Below, piece by piece: positions 51,295 through 61,700 of a stretch of 64,000 bases of DNA. Within the stretch, counting starts at the first letter, position 1. Each line of letters starts with the position of its first letter. Below the pieces are notes generated by a model. It was given only the letters and a program-made list of their open reading frames with translations. It had not been told where the DNA came from and made no database searches. Source of the DNA: Kudoa neothunni (Eukaryota > Cnidaria); assembly GCA_964304625.1 (NCBI GenBank), contig OZ199839.1, forward strand, positions 9,982,001 to 10,046,000. Direction: 5' to 3'. Made by a program: the position numbers and the translations under genes.

Positions 51295-54200
51295 CTAAAT
51301 GTCAGAATGAGATCTGTTTGAAAACACATATTTTATAATGAAAGCCAAAATAATCACAAACGCGATTGGGATAATAATTGCGGGAATTATTAATCTAAAA
51401 AATAAACGTCAACTATTTATAAATTATTTTACCTTAATTTCCCCCTAAAAGATAATTAAGTTCAAATATAATAAAAATCGGAACTTTGTGTTCGATTTAA
51501 TTGGACCAGATTTTTCTGTGACATCATTCGATCCATGATCAAAATTTTCTGATTTTATCAATAACACAATGAATAACATTGTAATTGGGAAATAAGCAGT
51601 ACCTTCTTCATAAATAACTGTCGATCCACGTATATTTTCATCATCTGAGTAGTAGATTGTTAAATTATAGTTAAGATGGAGATAGCCTTGCAGGTTGGTA
51701 ATAGAAAACATTTCGCATAATGGCGTGCTTTCTCCGCAATCAGATTCATCATTCCAAACACATTGTTTCAGAATTATTGAGTTTTTTAATGATTTTATGG
51801 AACTAAGCTTCCAATAACACTTTTTATCTGTTCCTCTTATATTTTTGGGGAGTAGCGCCGTAACATTTAGTTGATTTGTATACCAGCGATGTATTATGTT
51901 AATTTTTTTTGAATCTACAATAAGAACATATTAGTTAAATAAATAAACGGTTATTAATCATTAACCCTTTCTTGTACTAATTTTGTCGTGCAGTATGAAT
52001 TGAATATATCGGATGAAAATGCTTAGTTAAACCGTTAAAAAAATTAGAACTCTCACGAAAATTTTAATCAGTTATTATATCAAATTACAGGAAAAATAGT
52101 AATTAAATATAAATTGTCTCCGAATGTACTATAACTACGTAAAAATTTCTAAAGCCCTAATAAAGTATTAAACACTTATTTTCTGTTTGATTTATAAAGA
52201 ATGGCTTAATATAATCAATATGCTTATATTAGGCATTTTATTTTGTGTATTCACGCCAATTTTGATGCCAAATTCTCATTTCGAAAACTATCCCGTATAT
52301 AAAGATATTTTTAGATGTTATATTTTAATATTGTCTTATAATAGATTTCCATTCCATACCTCTAAAGTATTTAACGTTAAAACTTATAATATTTTTATAC
52401 GAAAGATAGGGTTTTAGTATATGTTTTTTCTCGCAGATTATGTAGCTTATATAACGATAAAAAATTAAATAATGACGTATCAGACAATATATAAAAATAA
52501 TCCCTATATAACTTTTTGAGTTATATATGAATATTTGTAAATAAAAAAAATTATATTTTAATTTAATCATTTATGTGATATATCTCGATTATTCATATTA
52601 ATAAATTACATTGTTTAAAAGAAAATATTTCTGTTATATCTAATTTTATTCCGGTGTCATAATAAATGTAAATATTTTTATTTTTTTTTCAATTAGGTAA
52701 AAATCATTATAACATCTAAATTATTTTGGAAAAATATTTAAAACAGTTGATCGTGAAAATGTAAACATTTCTTCTTGTCATTTAAAATTTCAATTAAATT
52801 TGACAAGAAAAGGTTAAACATATATTTCATAACATTTAATTAACCTTGTGGAACTGTTATACATGTTGTTTCCGATAATTCTATTTGAGGCTTCACACAG
52901 ATCACAAATTCTTTTGAGCCATCAAAAGGGTCAACAAACTCCATGATATCGCAAGAAGGAGGCATTGTACATGAGCTTTTTATCTCATTTGGGATTTGTG
53001 TAAAGTTCCCATTGCTGTTTAATTTCGGTTTTAAAACTGACTCATTATCGACGCAAGAATATAGTAGTTTGTATCCTCCAATATGCTCAACAAAAACGGT
53101 ATAATAACAGATGAAATCTGAGGCTATTAAGCATGGGAAATCTCCATAAATCTGACATTTTTGGGTGCGATAGCCGTGATGAAACTTTAAACCGCATTCA
53201 ACTTATTATTAAACATATTAAGTATGAAATAAATAAAATTAATGTGTGGTACTTGGAACAATGGCGGCGTTGAAGTCCATATTTATTTGAATTTTAATTT
53301 TATAGTTCAAACTAGGAACAAGCCCAAAAATTTCATATTCCTTATGACATAATCCACGGCAAGATCGGAGACCCACACATGATGCTTCGTAGTACAAATC
53401 GATTTCCATTATGCTGATGTGATAGGTACAACTAAGACTATATCTTGGATTTGGCTTCTTTTCCAGGTTTCCTTTTATTTTGTATACACCTGGTCGTTTA
53501 CCTGGAGATAAAGTAAAATTTTTACTAATGTCATATCCTTCTATTATTTTAAATATTTTGTATTGAGAAGTGAATCATATCATTGTTACTTGTTTCAAAG
53601 TATACCTTTTCAACATGTAGAATATCGTTCTGGGTACCCAACCTGATAAATATTGAGTATTTTTCGCCCTCATATAAACCAGTTATTGTTATCGGAGAAC
53701 ATACCTGTTCGCAATTTATGCTTTCTTCGCAGTTATTTACATTACCAACAATTACATTAGGCGAATCTCCCCAATATACCGTTGAATTGCAAAAAATGTA
53801 TCCAGAAATTTTTCCATTAATTTGATATCTGAATAAAGATTTATCTAATACTATACTTGAGTTTGTTATATCCGAAATAAGCCCATGAGTAAACTTTTCT
53901 CTGTCCCAGAACGCTGTAAAATTAAAAGGTAACTTGATAGAGATAAAATAAAAAATACCAAATTTCTCCTCGATATATCCAGAATTTTCCACCTCCAAGT
54001 CATGATCCTTTGTTCTTATTCTCATTTGTACAATTGGAGACAAGTCATGATAAAGTCTAATATCTTTGCATGGTGCATAACATTCTTGGTTTATTTCGCT
54101 TCCGCCACAATCAGACTTATATTCATAATTGAGTATATTCGCAGATTTACCTCTAAGACTGAAATGACATATTTCTGCCGAAAAATCATTGGTGAAAGAA

Positions 54201-55012
54201 ATAATATATTGATTCCTCACAGATAAGGCTTTGTATGCCACATTGTATTGTGGTTTAAAAATTTCTATATTAGACTTCATGTATTTGTTCGGCATAAAGT
54301 AAAAATAATTAGGTTGATATGTACAATTTATTTCAAATTGGAGAAGGTAATTGTAAATTTCGTAAATATCAAAATAGAAACCTTCGTATACATCGTCACC
54401 TACCAATTTTTTCATTCCTCTTAGTGTATCACCATAATATAACACGCAATCACCAAAAAAATATGTTTTTGCTATAATGTTTATGAAATAACCTTCAAGT
54501 TCTAGAGTTACTTGAATATTGATCAAAATAGCTAAAACTTTATGAATAAGAAACTCAAGGCGTAATTCTTACGTTTTGGAAACCCAATTATAGTTGGTTT
54601 CATTTTATTCACTTCATCACCTGCCTTCCCAATTCTAACCATGGCATATCTCGATTTTGTTGAAAGGAAATAATAGGCGTATATTCCGGTTTCACAAGAA
54701 AAATTACAATAATTCTTTAATGGAGAGATATCTTGGGGTTGGTTACATGTTTTCGTTGAAGTGGTAATTTCATCTAGGACAATTATTGAAGCAAAACAAT
54801 ATTCGGTTTCATCTATCGCGCGTTTATAATTTAAGATTAACTTTGGTTTTTCAACGCTTGTATCAATTCCATATGTAATAATTCTAATTTCATCCTGAGA
54901 ACTCAGATAAAGAATCATGTAAATGATATCTTTGTTTGAGAAATTAAAAAATATATTTATTAAAACTTTTACATAAATAAGAACACGAGGTTTGACGAAT
55001 GGTGGGTTTCAT
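51295..55012 (-). CDS. Tandem family gene E: multi-domain type I membrane protein, 804 aa
   Basis: Exons in transcript order: 54973-55012, 54573-54929, 53959-54531, 53590-53913, 53253-53540, 52845-53201, 51603-51914, 51485-51548, 51295-51394. They join in one frame with the family's phase pattern; exon 3 is 573 bp, one codon shorter than in A-D. Exons 1-2 encode a short signal-like region (SCSYLYIIYMILYLSS). Exon 3 has YFMPNKYMKSN, AEICHFSLRG, CYAPCKDI and NSGYIEEKFG. Exon 4 is fibronectin-III-like (GLISDITNSSIVLDKSLF, HVEKVYFETSN). Exon 6 ends CVKPQIELSETTC. Exon 7 has YSDDENIRGS. Exon 8 is a 21-residue stalk. Exon 9 is a membrane helix (IIPAIIIPIAFVIILAFII) with tail KYVFSNRSHSDI. Intron 6 is swollen to 930 bp by a TTAA element (51965-52813). 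It is closest to gene D. Confidence 0.87.
51965..52813. mobile_element. Non-autonomous TTAA element (piggyBac-type), copy 2, in intron 6 of gene E
   Basis: TTAA at 51961-51964 and 52814-52817 flank an 849-bp element with ends CCCTTTCTTGTACT and, inverted, CCTTTTCTTGTCA. The interior matches the copy at 2206-3016 in order and spacing (AATATAATCAATATGCTTAT against AATACAATCAATATGCTTAC; GGGTTTTAGTATATG against GAGTTTTAGTATATAG). The 76- and 81-codon frames inside are not genes. It fills almost all of the intron, and the host splice sites are untouched. Confidence 0.7.
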
Positions 55013-55317
55013 TGGGAAAATAATTTTTACGCTTCTCCAAATATTCGTTTTTACTCAAAATTTAAAATAATTAAGTAGATTAATATTTTATTAAGTAAAT
55101 GATATATTATCTATTTATTTCATCGTTCCCAATACTATTAATTAAAAATACTAAATATCAAATGTATAATTAAAAAATTATTAAATATCGGTAGATTAAG
55201 AGGTTTTCTGAGAGTTTATCTACAAAATACGTCGTCTGGTGCGTAAGTCGAATAGTATCGTAAATTTAATATTTTATTATTCTATTATTAGTTTCTATAA
55301 ACTGACATAATATTTAA

Positions 55318-57320
55318 CCCTCCCTTGATTTTGGGGTTTAATCTACCCCAATGTGATTTTAAAATTCATATATCTCCATATGTTGGAAATGATAGAATTT
55401 AAGATTCTATGAATTTCTGTAACATAAATTTCATTTTAATTTTAGACCAAAATATTTTTTAAATATTACATTAAAATATTTATTGCATGTTTATCTTTTA
55501 AAGTATTTTGGATAGAAATTACCCCATTCATTTTTTTCGTTTATATTGAAAAACGCGTTTAATTCTCGTATATATGTTTTTATTAGCACAATTGAAATAA
55601 ATTTACATCTCTCACGCTGTTTAATTGTGGTTTAATTTTCTTCAGTAATAATTCATCAACAATCAGTGTCATAATTTCATATTACATTTAGACTCATCCA
55701 TATAATTAAATATAGCGTTCAGCGCAAGAACATTAATTTTGAGGAATATTTATTTTGAACAATCTAACCAATTATTTGAAGAATGTATTGGTCAATAATA
55801 TTTGTAGCATTTAGGGCATCATCTTAAAGTTTTTTATAATTTTTTCGATAAAAAAAGCTCACATCGTGAATTTATGTTTACGGGTGGATCCTGATGAGAA
55901 AAGTTTGTTTTATTGAAGTTCCTTTTGGCCGATACATTAGAAGAATGTGTGACCAACCACGGATTATACAGTTGCACTGCGATTTTCTTTAGGAAGGTTC
56001 GTCTATTCTTTGATTCATAAAATATTTCACTATAAAATGCAAAAGCATTAACCGATAACAAGTCGATTATGTTTCATAATAAGACCAGAGGTTATCTCCT
56101 CTTAAATCGACGAACAGAAACCGTCGCGTGCATCCTGTCGACATCATCTACCCCGACCTTGGTTTTATTATAATCCAACATTAATTGTATAGATTGAACT
56201 TACGGTATTCCCAAGAAGCAGAGTTATCATACTTGCTGGAAGTTAGAAGAATAACAGATTTTCCTTTTTTACCACACGATAACAGAATTTATTTATCGCG
56301 AAACAACAAAATTCTGGAATAAAGTGGTCTTTTTCTTGAAGATTAACGACAAGATGATATCTCTTATTTTTCTCATTGTTCCCAAAAGGTCAACCTTCTT
56401 TCCAACGATTTATTCGCGAGAGACATCGATGAGAAGAAATTATCCGCGACAAAATTTAGGCAAGAATCAAACAAATGAGTTGTGAGGTTGAGTACGATGT
56501 TTTCACCTATATTAGCTTGTCTGTCCGTCTCAGCATTATTCTTTCCCAAGTAAACACTGGTATTACAGACGTAGTTGACGATTGAATCAACCAGTAGAAC
56601 AAATTTTATATCATATTTTGCCAGCTTCTTGGGCATATACTGGTTGGAGGACATGTTCATCGGAACGGAACCAATTGTTCATCCACAGTAATATCCTCGG
56701 TCGGAGCAAAACATTTAGGTAGCACGCCAATCCATTTCTCCCGTATATCACGAATGACACAGAATTTGTCCAAATTTTTACATTCTTCGCGTGTATTAAA
56801 ATTATCGAAACGTAATGATCGAGAAATATGTTTTAAGCGGCAAAGTGAAAATAATTGTGGATAGATTTCTCTTCCTTCGTTCCGGCTGATTAACTCAGTC
56901 AAAGGTTCCTCTCTAACCTTGTAGGTGGTCTTGAGGATTAACAATTCTAATTATCCTCCAAATTCTACCAAATCAAGATCGTACCATTGTTCACCGAAAT
57001 AATGTTTTCCAAGAAAAATGATATCGTTACTTGTTTCATTATTAAAAAATAATGAAAAACAGTCCAACATTTTTTTTATTTTGTTTGAGCATAACCAGGG
57101 GGTCCAGGAAATGGATACCTTTTATTCTCCGAACCTCTTTTGTTGGACTAGGCTTCGAAGTACCCCATCAAATACCACCTATACTCGTAAGAACATCGAT
57201 TCGGATGTCGATTATTTCTACTCGTTTAAAAATTCTTACTCGTCGTAAATGTGATCTTCACACTCACTTTCCGAAAAACAGAATTCATCGTACAAATTGT
57301 CTAAATCGCTAAATCCCATT
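55318..57320 (-). mobile_element. piggyBac element, one end found
   Basis: A TTAA at 55314-55317 is followed by CCCTCCCTTGATTTTGGGG and TTTAATCTACCCC. This terminus resembles the other TTAACCCTC ends in the window and would be the 3' end of the minus-strand transposase fragment lying from about 57320 down to 55834. The right (5') terminus was not located, so the right limit is set by the transposase coding only. The element lies between gene E and the 58767 gene. Confidence 0.6.
55834..57312 (-). pseudogene. piggyBac transposase remnant
   Basis: The minus strand gives, in order, an acidic stretch (DEFCFSESECEDHIYDE), REEPLTELISRNEGREIYPQ, SLCRLKHISRSLRFDN, then TVDEQLVPFR with the first catalytic Asp. 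In the next frame follow NQYMPKKLAKYDIKFVLLVD, VYLGK and FVADNFFSSMSLAN with another catalytic Asp. Spacing and blocks are those of PGBD4-type piggyBac transposases. The frame changes within the DEQLVPFRG motif, and many stops follow downstream. It is a different, older family member than the copy at 38232. Confidence 0.7.
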
Positions 57321-57785
57321 ATTTAATATGGTAATGTTTATTATTATATTTGATCAATACGTGTTTATGTATTTTATTAAATATAATTCGTTCTTTTTGA
57401 ATACCTCTATATTTAAGTAAATTCAAAACTTGATCATAATATTAATTTTATTTAGCAATAATACTATGATTATTACAAGAGAACATTTCAGTTGTAATTT
57501 TTATGTGAATTTTATTGTTCAAAGTTAAAATTATATTAATTTTAATATTTTAAATTATTAATTGTTAGTATCTATATTTGGTTAATTTATTAATTATTTT
57601 TGAAAAAATTATTATGAAGGATATCAACGTTGTTAATTTTTTGTTTTTCTAGCCTAAATAATTCATTTCTAAACAATTAAAATTTATTAATATACATTTT
57701 AAACGTGATAATTAACTACCTTATTTATTTATATTAATAATATTACAATATAATTGGGAATACTATAAAGAAAAGTTACCTTAAA

Positions 57786-57810
57786 ATATATATATATATA
57801 TATATATATA
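57786..57810. repeat. (TA)n microsatellite
   Basis: An uninterrupted TA dinucleotide run lies between the piggyBac remnant and the 58767 gene. The rest of 57321-58766 is AT-rich and holds no gene that I can see; a 76-82 codon frame pair at 57018-58264 shows no splice partners. Confidence 0.75.
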
Positions 57811-58766
57811 CGTTTGGAAAGCATTAGCAGAAAATGTAGTCCAAGCCGCATACGTTTGACACGTTTGGGATTCGCATGCAAGAAAAATTAGCAACCACTA
57901 GTCAATAATTATAACAACCATTGAGATCACAAAATTAAGTTTAACATTATTATATTGAGATAATTAATAATTAATGTTAAGAACGATCTATTAATTTATT
58001 ATTATAATCATAATTCTAAATTATCTTTGTTTTTTTACGAGTTCCCGTGTGATGTACGCTTAGAGAGCAGACCATTCTCATTATATATATTTCTTTAAAC
58101 CCGATTAAATACACAATAATTATTGTCGAATTGTATTCATTTTTCCATTCAAACAAAATATATTCCGTCGAAATTAATTTTGATGAAAATTTAATAAAGC
58201 GACCAATGAGACCTATTATAAAATATTTATAATTTATTTGTCCAATAATCCAAGTTATTAACACATTAAAAACGAATATGTCATAGCTAGTAGGTATCCT
58301 TTCTAACTATAATAGATATAATTAGTAATATCACTATATCATTAATTATCAAATAATAATTTCAACGTTTGAATAAAAAAGTATTAATTTTAGCAAAGTG
58401 TATTATAAAGTAATATTTTAGTTTTTTATTGTTAAATAAAAATAATTATGAAGCCGCTGTCATTACAGACACAAAATGCAGGATTAAATGATTAAGAATA
58501 ATAAGAAGTATCTTCTAGGCGTGTCTAACTCATTATATTTAATTAGTGTTGAGGCCTTAATATTCTTTTCGTTAATTTTTGTCTAATATTTTGAAGACAA
58601 ATAGTGAGAGGTAATATCAATTTATTATTCATATAAATAAGAAATATGATTACTTTATTATATTGTTAAAGTATTATTTAATAAATAATTATTGTTTAGA
58701 AATACATTGATTTTATTGTTTTTCATACCAGTTGGAGAAATATTATATCTATATTCTTGAAGCATT

Positions 58767-61700
58767 ATGATGAATATTTTGATTTATTCAATGCTTATTG
58801 GCTATTTTAATAACATTTTAAACGAGAAATCTATAACTACAACTGTAATATAAATTATTTAACTGGTGAAATAACATTATATTTTAAGGATTTGCTGGTT
58901 TATCTCAATTTCACCAATTTCGTCATCAAGTCTTACTCATGTCATTCAGATGACTCTAAAATTTTTGGGGTGCATTGTCTTGAAATGCGAGAATTTTTCT
59001 GTTCTGGTACAAAATGTTCGTATCTCAGTTTATTCTAAAAATATTTATATAGACTTCAAAGAGGATGGTAATAATTCAAGAATAGAGATTGAAAACAACT
59101 GTTTGATCCAATTCTTTAGTCGAAATTCACTACCTAATCTTAAAATTACTATTCTAGTACCCCATAAATCACTCGAACCAAGGTAGAAGGTTATTTATTG
59201 CAATAATCAATTAAAATTAAATATACGCAGATTACATGAAGCATATTACAATTTTTACGGTGAGAAAATAGATCGTAGTGTATATATTGGAAATAATGTT
59301 TATCCAATACATTATTCAATGATGACCTTACCCGAAAAAATATTCTATCAATATATAGAATCAAATGGAGAATCGATCCAATTTACCCATGTATATAACC
59401 TCTAACAATAAAATGACTAATTTAATCTCTTTTAGTCACATCAAAAACTTCTTTGTAAATGTGTAATCTAAAATTTTACTATATTTAATGCTGGTGCTAA
59501 TATTAATATTTCATTCATTAACCTTCTAAGTAAAATGGAGTAGAGTTCTACCCCAAGTGAATTGTGCCAACAATATTATAATGTATAAATGGAACATAAC
59601 TCCTATCCACTTTTTGTAATCAATTTTCTTTATGAAAACTTTTAGAAAAATAAGTTGAAATTTTTTTTGTCATATTTTAAAAAAGTTAATGTAAAAACAC
59701 CTTCCAAATAAAATTAGTTAAAATATTGATACGAGTGATTTTTTTTAATTTACGGAATTTCTATCGAGTAAATAATGAATAAATAACGAAACATTATACA
59801 CGCGATGTCAACCCACATGTACAACATCGATAAAAACGTGCCGTTCTCTCCAGAATACAACGATGGCTCCTCATTCTCTCAATATTTTTATACCAGCAAA
59901 TCAAAATACGATAAATCCATCAGTTTGCTTATTTCTACGTTGTAGAGATAATTCAAAAACATATAATGGAATTGTTCAATATTTTGACATGTTTTGTGTT
60001 TTCGGTGCAGTTTTACACTGCGTTGTTTAAAATAAGATATATTAATTAGTGTCTGACATAACACTTGAATTAAATAATAAAACTAAAAACCCGCAGAAAT
60101 ACACCTATAAATACAATCATACTCCATACAAATGTAACAACATAAAAATGCGCATACGAGCATAGAATATTACTCAGGCGCGTGCCGTCCGGGTCATGGT
60201 ATGGTATGCAGTACATACCCTGGAATATGATGGATGAGAAAATTTTTATACCTGCATTGCAGGGTCTAACATGAAAATTAATAGGATAACACCAATTCAA
60301 AAATAAATACTGTGTGTATTAATGAAATACGTAAACAGAAAAATAGTTTGCATTTATCTCAATATTAGTTTAAATATATAAATTAGAATCAATATAAGTA
60401 GAATATTAGTCAAAATTAATAAAATCTGAATCAAGAATAGTCAAAAATAACTCGACATAGAGTAATTTTCATGGATCCAGGTGTGTAAGGCAATGGCAAA
60501 TTAAAGCCTGCGATGCTTGATTTGCCAACTTCCAATATAGTTGATTAATAAATATTCAATTGTGAGTGTATAATATACATATTATTAAAAATATATAAAT
60601 AAATTAAAAATTTTCAAATATTTAGGTCAAGGTAGGCAGAGGTCACGGCTGCCTCCTATATAAAACACACGTTGATACCCGTACTTACACATGCGGTGCG
60701 ATTCCGCGCACCTCTATTTTTTGTACTAGCTAGGCTATGAAAACTAAATTCAACATAACCTGTGTATTCACGTGACAACATGCAGTAACGGAAACCGATT
60801 TTCATCTCTCATACTTGAAATTATAACTATTTTTTGAATTATTAAATATTTAAATCATAATCAGTGCCTACGTGGTGCTAAAATTAGGTAATTTTTCAGA
60901 GAGGATGCGAGTTACATATACATTATCCCTATTCTGATTATCTGTTGAAGTGTTTTATGATTTTATCACGTTCTTTTCGAACTTGAATAGTCACTATTTC
61001 AAACAGTTTTCAAAATTCCCCTATGAAGAAAAGATGAGAATCATAACAAATAGTAGACCAACACCAAAGCTCTGCGAACTTAAACAACAGAAAGGAGATA
61101 AAATTACTCGTACCTTTCATGGTGTATGGTACGAGAGGAAATAATGGTTGTATAGACGTACTACAACAAAAAACTTTGTTATGTTCCTTACTTGTTATTT
61201 TCGGCACCTAATGAAAATATCTGGGTGAAAGAAAGATATTCTACTTTGAATAACTTGACTAACGTTTTGAATAAACATGAGCGATCTATAAAACATTATG
61301 ACAACCAAATATTACTGAAAAGTTTGGAACAACCTGAATTGATTTTCTATTTGACACAGAAGAATTTGAGCATTGAAATTCAAAATAAAAAAGTCGAAGA
61401 CGGCCGGAAAATATTGGAAAAATTTTCCCCATATAATTATGGTTTCTTAAATTTGATTAAACGAGGTCACAGCGTTAAAATTAAATAATTGGTAGAATAA
61501 AAGTAAGTTTCTCAATTAACATAAAAACGATGGCTATAAATAATTGAATTTTTGATAAAAATATCTCGAAAATAATTTGGAACTTTAAAATACGGTTCGT
61601 TTATTTAACATAACGAAATTTTGTTGATTAATACATGTCCTGTTGATAAAAAATCATTTTTATTGTTTTAAAATCAATTAATTCTCTAGATAATTATACA

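Noticed and set aside
52187-52570. Frames of 76 and 81 codons in intron 6 of gene E
   Set aside because: They lie inside the non-autonomous TTAA element and are not kept open in the related copy at 2206-3016.
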